From RPQJ01 sp963732415 (GTDB taxonomy: Bacteria; Pseudomonadota; Gammaproteobacteria; Steroidobacterales; Steroidobacteraceae): 64,000 bases of DNA. Made by a program: the position numbers and the translations under genes. Positions within the stretch are counted from its first letter, which is position 1; every line of letters begins with the position of its first letter. Of this stretch, positions 9,094 to 15,879 are shown piece by piece. The stretch spans positions 620,001 to 684,000 of the forward strand of contig CAVSZK010000019.1 of NCBI GenBank assembly GCA_963732415.1, given 5' to 3'. The notes under the pieces were generated by a model. It made no database searches and had not been told where the DNA came from. It saw only the letters and a program-made list of their open reading frames with translations.

Positions 9094-10082
9094 CATTGGC
9101 CATAGCGCTCTGCCGGTGTCTCGAAGTCGAGCGTCTTCCGGGGGCGTTCGTTGAGTCGACGAGCGATTGCATTGAGCTTGCTCTGACTAATATCCGCCAG
9201 GTCCATCCCTTTTGGGAAGTACTGACGCAGCAGACCATTGGTGTTCTCGTTTGAGCCACGCTGCCAAGGCTGCTGCGGATCGCAGAAGTACACCTGCACG
9301 TCGGTCGCCAACGAGAAGCGCTGATGGTCCGCCATCTCCTTGCCGCGATCCCAGGTCAGCGACTTGTAGATCTCTCTCGGCAGCTTGTGCGCCTGCTTGA
9401 TGAGCGCATTCACCACGGTCTCGGTGTCCTTGCCCGCCACCTTCACCAGCATTACGTAGCGCGTCTGCCGCTCCACCAGCGTGGCGATCTGGCTGTTGTG
9501 GCTACCGAAGAACAGATCGCCCTCCCAGTGACCGGGCACCGCCCGGTCCTCAGCTTCGGCTGGTCGCTCCCGGATCGACACAGTCCCGGTGATCCGGCCA
9601 TGGTCAGGGGTCTTCTGCGTGTGGTGACGTGAGCGACGCAGCGCACGATTTCGCCGCAGATGCTGCAACAGCTCTTTCTTGAGGGCCCCGCGGGCCTGGA
9701 TGAAGAGCGTCCGGTAGATCGTCTCGTGGGACACCTGGCGGGCCTCGTCCTGCGGGTACGTGCGCTTGAGCCACCCGGCCACCTGGTACGGCGACCACTC
9801 GAGCCGCAGCTTCTCGGCCACCGTACGCGCCAGCGCGCGAACCGACAGCCCGGCCACCACTCCCCGCGAGATCTCCTCGCGCTCGGCCAATGCCAGGGCC
9901 CGTGCGCAGCGATGCCGCGGCGGCGGCCGGATGCCGCCGGTTCTCGCCAATATGCCTCTGACGGATGTGTGATTGCGATCGAACAACTGGGCGATCGCAT
10001 GCAGCGACTCACCCTCCCGCCAGCGCTCCCACATCAAGGCCTTCTCCGTCTCGCTGTAGAAAGTCCTTGTCCGGTACTTCAT
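9075..10082 (-). CDS. IS30-family transposase
   Basis: 335 residues, the normal size for the family. The N-terminal HTH region (~residues 8-45, E-G-E-S-L-H-A-I-A-Q-L) matches the IS30 DNA-binding domain, and a second helical domain follows. The DDE catalytic core is visible: first Asp in G-H-W-E-G-D-L, second in L-T-W-D-R-G-K-E-M, and Glu in S-N-E-N-T-N-G-L-L-R-Q-Y-F-P-K-G, the most diagnostic IS30 signature. I place the start at the ATG at 10082 with GGAGGG eight bases upstream; a GTG at 10091 is in frame. No frameshift or stop, so it is probably functional. Confidence 0.95.
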   Translation of the reverse strand: MKYRTRTFYSETEKALMWERWREGESLHAIAQLFDRNHTSVRGILARTGGIRPPPRHRCARALALAEREEISRGVVAGLSVRALARTVAEKLRLEWSPYQVAGWLKRTYPQDEARQVSHETIYRTLFIQARGALKKELLQHLRRNRALRRSRHHTQKTPDHGRITGTVSIRERPAEAEDRAVPGHWEGDLFFGSHNSQIATLVERQTRYVMLVKVAGKDTETVVNALIKQAHKLPREIYKSLTWDRGKEMADHQRFSLATDVQVYFCDPQQPWQRGSNENTNGLLRQYFPKGMDLADISQSKLNAIARRLNERPRKTLDFETPAERYGQCVASIG

Positions 10083-10117
10083 TTGCAACACCCTCCGCTC
10101 TACGATCAGAGTTCAGG

Positions 10118-10145
10118 TGTTGCATCGACCGGTTGAATCCGCAGC
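10118..10145 (-). repeat. Right terminal inverted repeat of the IS30-like element
   Basis: Reads TGTTGCATCGACCGG followed by 13 bases on the + strand. Its reverse complement matches 9066-9093 with two mismatches. Confidence 0.9.
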
Positions 10146-10288
10146 CGATTCCAGACGTTGATTTGCGGATCGCAAGCGACGGTGCTCCAGACACGTGATC
10201 CAGTCGGCGAACCGAGTTTGGCTAACAATTTGCCAAAAATCTCGGATTGAATAAGTTAGATCGCAGCAATCGTCCAACCCGTCAAGGA

Positions 10289-10311
10289 TTCAATTCCCAC
10301 CGCCTCCACCA
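10289..10311 (+). other. ssrA: Remnant of the 3' end of ssrA (tmRNA); attachment-site core
   Basis: The + strand gives, in order, a T-loop (TTCAATT, 10289-10295), the 3' half of a T stem (CCCAC), a 7-base acceptor strand (CGCCTCC, 10301-10307), discriminator A and CCA. Position 70 is U, which would give the G3-U70 alanine identity pair, so this is a tmRNA (or less likely tRNA-Ala) end. The bases before the T loop cannot form the matching T stem, and no tmRNA body precedes it (an IS ends 143 bp upstream). This is what remains when an element integrates into the 3' end of ssrA and leaves a partial copy at its far junction. Inference: the right att site of a genomic island extending to the left. 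Confidence 0.7.
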
Positions 10312-10320
10312 TCGTCGAAC

Positions 10321-10346
10321 CCCCGGCAACCGTGCCGGGGTTTTTT
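10321..10346 (+). terminator. Intrinsic terminator, probably the original ssrA terminator
   Basis: A 7-bp perfect GC stem (CCCCGGC, GCCGGGG) with a 6-base loop followed by six Ts. It lies 10 bases after the CCA of the ssrA remnant, exactly where a tmRNA gene would end. Confidence 0.9.
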
Positions 10347-10470
10347 CGTCGCGGTGCCGAGGTCCGGTCGCCCTGAATCGGCCGTCGGAGGGCCGCCGAG
10401 AAACATGGCCAGGAATCCCGCCCTGCGCGTACATTATGGGCGTTGATACTTCTGTCCTGATGTTCGGCAC

Positions 10471-10734
10471 ATGATTACCGCTTCACAACTGCGTGCGGCT
10501 CGAGCGCTGCTCGGCATAGACCAGAGAACGCTTGCGGATCGCGCCCGCCTCTCGCTGCCCACGATCCAGCGCATGGAGGCCAGCGACGGTGTTATTCGCG
10601 GCAACGTCGACTCGCTGACCAAGGTCGTCCAGGCGCTGGAAAACATGGGGCTCGAACTGATCGGCGACGGAGTCTCGAGTGCGGGTGGCGGCCGAGGCGT
10701 ACGACTACGCGAGCGAGCGCCCCGCGTTTCCTAG
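10471..10734 (+). CDS. Small XRE-family HTH regulator
   Basis: An 87-residue protein that is almost entirely one Cro/C1-type helix-turn-helix (residues ~5-60: S-Q-L-R-A-A-R-A-L-L-G, then L-A-D-R-A-R-L-S-L-P-T-I-Q-R-M-E), a form common as a free-standing antitoxin-like or phage-like regulator. It is convergent with, and overlaps by four bases, the last gene of the Ehr-type operon. No toxin partner is visible next to it. It is the first gene after the ssrA junction. Its ribosome-binding site is weak. Confidence 0.8.
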   Translation: MITASQLRAARALLGIDQRTLADRARLSLPTIQRMEASDGVIRGNVDSLTKVVQALENMGLELIGDGVSSAGGGRGVRLRERAPRVS

Positions 10735-11249
10735 GATCCCTTCACCCGTCCCGAGAGCGCGGTCAGGATGCCCGCCATGATGCGCACGGGTGACGGGGGA
10801 CAACCGGGCACCACCACGTCCACGGGGATCACGTTCGCAACGGCTCCGCGACTCGCGTATCCCTCGCCAAAAATTCCGCCGCAGGCGCCGCAGTCGCCGA
10901 TCGCCACCACCAGCTTGGGGTCGGGCGTGGCGTCGTACGTGCGCCGTAGCGCAACTTCCATGTGGCGCGACACAGGCCCTGTGACGAGCAGCAAGTCAGC
11001 ATGGCGCGGGCTCGCGACAAAGCGGATGCCGAGCGACTCCAGACTGTATATCGGGTTGTTCACCGCGTGGATCTCGAGTTCGCAACCGTTGCAGGAACCC
11101 GCGTCGACCGCGCGGATACACAACGCCCGGCCGAGCACCTCGCGGATACCCTGCTCCAGCGCCTCGCGCACGCGCAGCCCTTCGTCGACCGCGGGCGGAG
11201 CCTCGGTAACGATGCCGGTCAACACAATATGCTTTAGCGTCTTCAGCAT
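10731..11249 (-). CDS. Ehr/hydrogenase-4-like complex, small (NuoB/HyfI-type) Fe-S subunit
   Basis: 172 residues, homologous to NuoB and HyfI, the subunit that holds the proximal 4Fe-4S cluster next to the large subunit. All four expected cysteines are visible: Cys53 and Cys56 (S-C-N-G-C-E-L-E), Cys120 (G-D-C-G-A-C) and Cys150 (V-P-G-C-P-P-S-P). It would sit on the cytoplasmic side of the inner membrane. It is the last gene of the operon, starting 5 bp after the large-subunit gene. I start it at 11249 (M-L-K-T-L-K); longer frames run into the upstream gene. The intact cluster indicates electron transfer still occurs even though the hydrogenase site is lost in the partner. Confidence 0.9.
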   Translation of the reverse strand: MLKTLKHIVLTGIVTEAPPAVDEGLRVREALEQGIREVLGRALCIRAVDAGSCNGCELEIHAVNNPIYSLESLGIRFVASPRHADLLLVTGPVSRHMEVALRRTYDATPDPKLVVAIGDCGACGGIFGEGYASRGAVANVIPVDVVVPGCPPSPVRIMAGILTALSGRVKGS

Positions 11250-11254
11250 GGGCG

Positions 11255-12796
11255 CTACAGGTCGTGTCCGCTGTAGGAAAGGTTGAACGACTTGTTGATC
11301 AGCGGAAAGTCGGGAACGATGTTCCCGATTATCGCGTGCTCGAGCACCGGCCAGTTGAGCCAGGATGGGTCCTGCGGATGACAGCGTCGGGTGGACCCGC
11401 CTTCGCCGGCAACCAGCGATACCACCACCGGACCTCGCCAACCTTCGATCAGTCCGATGCCCCGCGCACCCGCCGGAGGGTCATCGAATCCAACCTGGTG
11501 GGGACCGGCCGGCAGCGCTTCGACGATTCGGGCGACCAGCCTGCAGGATTCCCGGACCTCGTCAAAGCGTGTGGCCACCCGCGCGAGCACGTCGCCATCG
11601 CTTCCGACGCAGCTGACGGGCTCGAGCTCCGGGTAGGGCTGGCACGGCAGATCCAACCGCAGGTCCACGCCCTGCCCGCTCGCGCGTCCGGCCAGGCCGA
11701 CGAGGCCGAGCCTTGCGGCAAGTTCCGGTGGCACGGTACCTGCGGCCGCAAATCGGTCACGCACTCCCGCGTGCTCGTCGTAGATACGCCTCAGCGCCAC
11801 CACATGGCGGGCCAGGGATGTCACGTGCGCTGCCAGGCCCGCTGCCTGATTCGCGGTAATGTCGCGGCTGGTGCCGCCCGGCGAAACGAAGTCGAATAAG
11901 TAGCGCTGGCCGAGCGCCTGCTCAACCGTTCGCAGCAACTGCTCCTTCAGCCGCGAAAACTGTGCCAGCCCGAAGGCGAAGCCAGCATCATTGCCGAGTG
12001 CGCCGAGGTCACCGAGGTGGTTCGCGATGCGCTCGAGTTCCAGTGCCAGCGCTCGCAGCCACGCGGATCGGGGCGGTATGCTCGCCCCCGCGGCCCCCTC
12101 GAGCGCCTGGCAATAGGCCCAGGAAAACGCGACCGCCGAATCGCCCGAGACCCGGGCCGCAAGACGGTGGCCTTTACGAAGAGTGAGGGACTGGAAGCGT
12201 AGCTCGATGCCCTTGTGGACATAGCCGAGGCGCTCCTCGAGACGCAGCACCTTTTCGCCGACGATCGAAAAGCGAAAATGTCCGGGCTCGATGATGCCCG
12301 CGTGCACTGGACCCACCGGCACTTCGTGCACGCCATCACCTTCCACCCGGACGAACGCGTAGTCGTCGACCGGAACCGGTGATTCCGCGCCCGGCCAGAT
12401 CGAACCTGCCGCCAGGGGATGGAACCGCGCTGGCCATGGCGCGTGTCGCAGCCACGGTCGCTGATCCGTACCAGTCGATCGCAGGCCGTGCAGGTCGAAT
12501 ACCGCGCGCTGCATCCGGCTCGCCGACGGAAACACGTCATCAATGCCGGGATATCGCTCGTCCGAATCCCTGATGCGCAGCTCCACTGCGAGCGCGCCGC
12601 GTTGTGCGAGGTAAAAAGCATGAACCGTCGCCGGCCCCGCCACCGCCGTTTCTCCCCAGAGCGCTAGCAGACGACCGCCACTGGCCGCGACGTCCTGCGC
12701 CACTGCGCGCCAGGCGGGTGAGTCCACGGAAAAAGCCCTGATGCCGGGCCCGCCGGCGGCCGCCTCTGCCTGTTCCCACCAGCGTGCAAACGCCAT
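11255..12796 (-). CDS. Ehr-type large subunit (NuoC-NuoD/HyfG-like fusion) lacking Ni-Fe ligands
   Basis: 513 residues. The first ~145 resemble NuoC (30-kDa) and ~150-513 the 49-kDa/hydrogenase large subunit (G-P-V-H-A-G-I-I-E-P-G-H-F-R-F near 162). In energy-converting hydrogenases the Ni-Fe centre is held by R-x-C-G-x-C and a C-terminal D-P-C-x-x-C. Here the first motif reads R-V-S-G-D-S (residues 215-220), so serines replace both cysteines, and the C-terminal end reads I-V-P-D-F-P-L-I-N-K-S-F-N-L-S-Y with no cysteines. It therefore cannot be a [NiFe] hydrogenase. This is the defining trait of the Ehr group, relatives of complex I and group 4 hydrogenases. The true redox substrate is unknown. 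One base separates it from the HyfF-like gene. Confidence 0.9.
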   Translation of the reverse strand: MAFARWWEQAEAAAGGPGIRAFSVDSPAWRAVAQDVAASGGRLLALWGETAVAGPATVHAFYLAQRGALAVELRIRDSDERYPGIDDVFPSASRMQRAVFDLHGLRSTGTDQRPWLRHAPWPARFHPLAAGSIWPGAESPVPVDDYAFVRVEGDGVHEVPVGPVHAGIIEPGHFRFSIVGEKVLRLEERLGYVHKGIELRFQSLTLRKGHRLAARVSGDSAVAFSWAYCQALEGAAGASIPPRSAWLRALALELERIANHLGDLGALGNDAGFAFGLAQFSRLKEQLLRTVEQALGQRYLFDFVSPGGTSRDITANQAAGLAAHVTSLARHVVALRRIYDEHAGVRDRFAAAGTVPPELAARLGLVGLAGRASGQGVDLRLDLPCQPYPELEPVSCVGSDGDVLARVATRFDEVRESCRLVARIVEALPAGPHQVGFDDPPAGARGIGLIEGWRGPVVVSLVAGEGGSTRRCHPQDPSWLNWPVLEHAIIGNIVPDFPLINKSFNLSYSGHDL

Positions 12797-12797
12797 C

Positions 12798-14255
12798 TCA
12801 GCCGCCCCCGATCAGGCGCGCGGCCGCGCGGTACCATTCCGCCAGGTAAGGCGGGATGTAGAGCCCGAGCGCCAGCACGATTGCCAGGTGCGCGAAGACC
12901 GGGAGCAAGGCCGGCTGATGCGGCAACCGGCGAGCCTTCGTCTCGCCGAAAACCATCGACTGTACTCGGCTGAAGATGGCGGCAAACGCGACGCCCAGCG
13001 CCATCAGCAGGATCGGGGTCGCCCACGGCTGCTGCCTCATCGCAGTGGTAAGGATCAGGAATTCGCTCGCGAACACTCCGAACGGCGGCAGCCCGAGTAT
13101 CGCAAGCGTTCCGATCATTAGCCCCCATCCGATCGTCGGGTTCAGCGTGATAAGTCCGCGTATGTCCTCTATGCGCTGCGACCCGACCTTCTGCGCGGCA
13201 TGGCCGACCGCGAAAAAGATCGCCGACTTGGTGAGCGAATGCACCGTCATGTGCAGCAGCGCCGCGAAATTGGCAACCGGCCCACCCATGCCGAACGCGA
13301 ATGTCACGATACCCATGTGTTCGATGGACGAATACGCGAACAGCCGCTTGATGTCGCGCTGCCTCCACAGGAACAGCGCCGCGAGCACGACTGACAGCAG
13401 GCCGAATCCCATCAGCATGTTCGACGGAAGCGTGCTCTGCAGGGACCCTTCCACCAGCACCTTGCAGCGCACGACGGCATAGAGCGCGACGTTCAACAGG
13501 AGGCCGGAGAGCACCGCGGAGATCGGCGTCGGGCCTTCGGCGTGCGCGTCGGGCAGCCAGTTGTGCAACGGCGCGAGCCCCACCTTGGTCCCGTAGCCCA
13601 CCAGCAGGAAGACGAACGCGAGCCCCAGGACTCGTGGCTCGAGTTGCGATTTCACCGCCGCCAGATGGGTCCAGAGCAGCGCGTCCATGCCATGCGCGCC
13701 GAGTACCTTCTCCGCCGCGAAATACAGCAAAATCGTTCCGAACAGCGCCTGTGAGATGCCGACGCCGCACAGGATGAAGTACTTCCACCCCGCTTCCAGG
13801 CTCGCCGGCGTGCGGTACAGCGTGACCAGCAGCACCGTCGACAACGTCGCGGCCTCCATCGCGACCCACAGCAACCCCATGTTATTGGTGGTGAGCGCGA
13901 CCAGCATCGTCGCCATGAAGAGCTGGTACATGCTGTGGTACAGGCGCAGTCGCCGCGTGTTGATGCGACCGTGCTCTGTCTCGATACGCATGTAGGGACG
14001 CGAGAATATGGCGGTCGTGAACCCGACGAGGGCAGTCAGTACGACCAGGAAGACGTTGAACGGGTCGATGAAAAACTGTTCGCGCGCCGCGACCAGGTTG
14101 CCGTCCCTCAACACGCGGGCCGTCAGCACGCATGCAGCGACAAACGTCGCACCGCTGAATCCGACATTGGCCTCTGCAGCCCAGCGTCGGGCGCCGAATG
14201 CACCGAGAAAAACGGCGCCCGCCAGCGGCACGATCAGCATGATCGCGAACTCCAC
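12798..14255 (-). CDS. Ehr-complex antiporter-like membrane subunit (HyfF/NuoN-like)
   Basis: 485 residues and about 14 predicted membrane helices. It belongs to the Mrp antiporter-like family shared by NuoL/M/N and HyfB/D/F. Conserved charged residues of the proton path are visible: Glu in the W-V-A-M-E-A-A-T-L segment (TM5) and Lys in Y-G-T-K-V-G-L-A-P-L-H-N-W-L-P-D-A-H, plus I-E-H-M-G-I-V and H-S-L-T-K-S. Role by homology: proton or sodium translocation driven by the peripheral arm. It abuts the next gene with zero to one base of spacing on each side, so it is co-translated. Confidence 0.9.
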   Translation of the reverse strand: MEFAIMLIVPLAGAVFLGAFGARRWAAEANVGFSGATFVAACVLTARVLRDGNLVAAREQFFIDPFNVFLVVLTALVGFTTAIFSRPYMRIETEHGRINTRRLRLYHSMYQLFMATMLVALTTNNMGLLWVAMEAATLSTVLLVTLYRTPASLEAGWKYFILCGVGISQALFGTILLYFAAEKVLGAHGMDALLWTHLAAVKSQLEPRVLGLAFVFLLVGYGTKVGLAPLHNWLPDAHAEGPTPISAVLSGLLLNVALYAVVRCKVLVEGSLQSTLPSNMLMGFGLLSVVLAALFLWRQRDIKRLFAYSSIEHMGIVTFAFGMGGPVANFAALLHMTVHSLTKSAIFFAVGHAAQKVGSQRIEDIRGLITLNPTIGWGLMIGTLAILGLPPFGVFASEFLILTTAMRQQPWATPILLMALGVAFAAIFSRVQSMVFGETKARRLPHQPALLPVFAHLAIVLALGLYIPPYLAEWYRAAARLIGGG

Positions 14256-14924
14256 CTAGAGATCCTCCCGAAGCGACTCGAGGTGGTGGAGGTCGAGGCT
14301 GTCGAACTGCTCGCGGATCTGGAAGAAGAACACGCCCAGCACCAGCATTGCCACCAGTACGTCCAGCGCGACGCCAAGCTCGACGATCATCGGCATGCCG
14401 TAGGTCGCGCTCATCGCACCGAAGAAGAGCCCATTCTCCATCGAAAGGAAGCCCACGACCTGCGACATCGCCTTGCGGCGCGTGATCATCGTGATGAATG
14501 CGAGCAGGATCACCGCAACTGCGATGCCGATGGCATTGCGCATGGCCGTATTGGCCAGTGCTGCGATCGGCTGCGCGAGCCCGAAGGCGAACACGACCGT
14601 GACAACCCCGACCAGCATCGTGCCGGCCGTATTGATCAGCGGCTCGGTGTCCCAGTACACCTCGAGTCGCCGGATCATCCGGTGCAGCAGCCACGGCAGC
14701 AGGATGACCTTGAGCGCCAGCGTCAGCATCGCCGACACGTACAGGTGGCCCTGCCCAGTGCGCCAGGCGAGCAGCAGCGTCGCGAAGAACAGCAGCGCCC
14801 CTTGAAGCGCGAGCAGGTTGACGAGGCTCACGATGCGTCGCTGCGACAGCATCGAGAACGACACGAGCAGCAGCAATGCCGCGCAGGCGTTCAGCAGTTG
14901 CAGGTCGAATGGCATGCCGCTCAT
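14256..14924 (-). CDS. Ehr-complex HyfE-like membrane subunit
   Basis: 222 residues from the ATG at 14924 (an ATG nine bases later is also possible). About seven membrane helices; the second half resembles NuoK/MrpC (I-T-R-R-K-A-M-S-Q-V-V-G-F-L-S-M-E-N-G and E-L-G-V-A-L-D-V-L-V), with a conserved glutamate in the S-M-E-N-G-L motif. In Hyf the equivalent subunit links the antiporter-like modules to the rest of the membrane arm. It starts four bases after the NuoH-like stop and ends directly before the HyfF-like start. Confidence 0.85.
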   Translation of the reverse strand: MSGMPFDLQLLNACAALLLLVSFSMLSQRRIVSLVNLLALQGALLFFATLLLAWRTGQGHLYVSAMLTLALKVILLPWLLHRMIRRLEVYWDTEPLINTAGTMLVGVVTVVFAFGLAQPIAALANTAMRNAIGIAVAVILLAFITMITRRKAMSQVVGFLSMENGLFFGAMSATYGMPMIVELGVALDVLVAMLVLGVFFFQIREQFDSLDLHHLESLREDL

Positions 14925-14928
14925 GTGG

Positions 14929-15879
14929 TCACGATCCGAGCAACAGGTGCACGAGCATGCCGAGCACCGCAAACAGGAATGCCGTGGCCAGAAACTCAGG
15001 CGCACGGAAGACACGCAGCTTGGCCGAAAGCGTCTCGATCGCCGCGAGCCAGGTGCCGGCCACCGCGAGCTTGGCGATCAGGGCCGGGATCGACACCAGC
15101 AGGTCGGAAGGTCCCGCCTCTCCCATCGCCGCGCCCCAGGGAACGAAGAGCGCGAAGCCTATGCACGCGTAGTTGAACAGCCTGAGCGCGGCCGCCCACT
15201 CCATCAGCGCGAGGTGTCGCGCCGAATACTCGAGCAGCATGGCTTCATGGATCATCGTGAGTTCGAGGTGCGTGGCCGGGTTGTCGACTGGTATCCGGGC
15301 GTTCTCGGCGAGCAGCACCATCGTGAAAGCGACCGCTGTGAAGGCAAGGCTCGGGTAGAGCCCCAGCGACTGCGTGGCCAGCCGCTCGGAGATCAGTGGC
15401 AATGCCGTGGTTGCCGAAATCAGCGACGCGACGAAGATCACCATCAGCAGGGCCGGCTCGGCGAGAAAGCCAACCATCATTTCGCGCCGGGCGCCCATGG
15501 TGCCGAACGCCGTGCCTATGTCCATCGCGGCCAGTGACAGGAAGACCCTCGCTACCGCGAGCAGCCCGACCAGCGCGATTGCATCGGCTGCCGATGAAAA
15601 AGGCAGCCGCGTGCCCATCGATGGGATGATGGCGGCCACCGCGACCATCGCGCCAAAAACGACATAAGGCGCAGCCCGGAACAGCGGTGAGGCCGTGTCG
15701 GGAATTACTGCGTCCTTGTGGAAGAGCTTGCGCAAACCATGGTACGGGAGCAGCAGGCTCGGGGCGCGCCGGTTCTGCAGCCATGCGCGGCACATGTTCA
15801 CCCACCCGAGGAACAGCGGCGCGACAAACAGCGCCGCGAGCACTTCCAGCACCTGGGTCGACCACGCAACGGCGTTCAC
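14929..15879 (-). CDS. Ehr-complex NuoH/HyfC-like membrane subunit
   Basis: 316 residues, about eight membrane helices, matching NuoH/HycD/HyfC, the subunit that connects the membrane arm to the peripheral arm and in complex I lines the quinone chamber. Diagnostic features: G-M/L-R-K-L-F-H-K-D near residue 45, A-E-N-A-R-I-P-V-D-N-P-x-T-H-L-E-L-T-M-I-H-E (residues ~195-217), and E-T-L-S-A-K-L-R-V-F-R-A-P-E. I chose the GTG at 15879 because it overlaps the upstream stop as GTGA, the usual sign of translational coupling; longer frames run out of register with the homology. Confidence 0.9.
   Translation of the reverse strand: MNAVAWSTQVLEVLAALFVAPLFLGWVNMCRAWLQNRRAPSLLLPYHGLRKLFHKDAVIPDTASPLFRAAPYVVFGAMVAVAAIIPSMGTRLPFSSAADAIALVGLLAVARVFLSLAAMDIGTAFGTMGARREMMVGFLAEPALLMVIFVASLISATTALPLISERLATQSLGLYPSLAFTAVAFTMVLLAENARIPVDNPATHLELTMIHEAMLLEYSARHLALMEWAAALRLFNYACIGFALFVPWGAAMGEAGPSDLLVSIPALIAKLAVAGTWLAAIETLSAKLRVFRAPEFLATAFLFAVLGMLVHLLLGS

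Larger units (their letters stand above)
9066..10145. mobile_element. IS30-family insertion sequence, apparently complete
   Basis: About 1.08 kb bounded by 28-bp imperfect terminal inverted repeats (26 of 28 bases match) with one transposase gene that fills it. Size, gene and ends fit the IS30 family. I do not see a clear short target duplication at the two ends. It sits between the AraC gene and the ssrA remnant, 144 bp from the latter. Confidence 0.9.

Noticed and set aside
10289..10311. Complete tRNA or tmRNA gene
   Set aside because: Only the T-loop half and acceptor strand are present; the 5' acceptor strand, D-region and T-stem pairing are absent.
11255..12796. Calling the operon a hydrogenase-4 / formate hydrogenlyase
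   Set aside because: Both Ni-Fe cysteine pairs are missing and there are no maturation or formate dehydrogenase genes in the window.
12664..15176. Long open frames (about 400 residues) on both strands inside the Ehr operon
   Set aside because: Compositions are polar or Arg-rich and they overlap genes with clear membrane-protein homology; no independent start sites.
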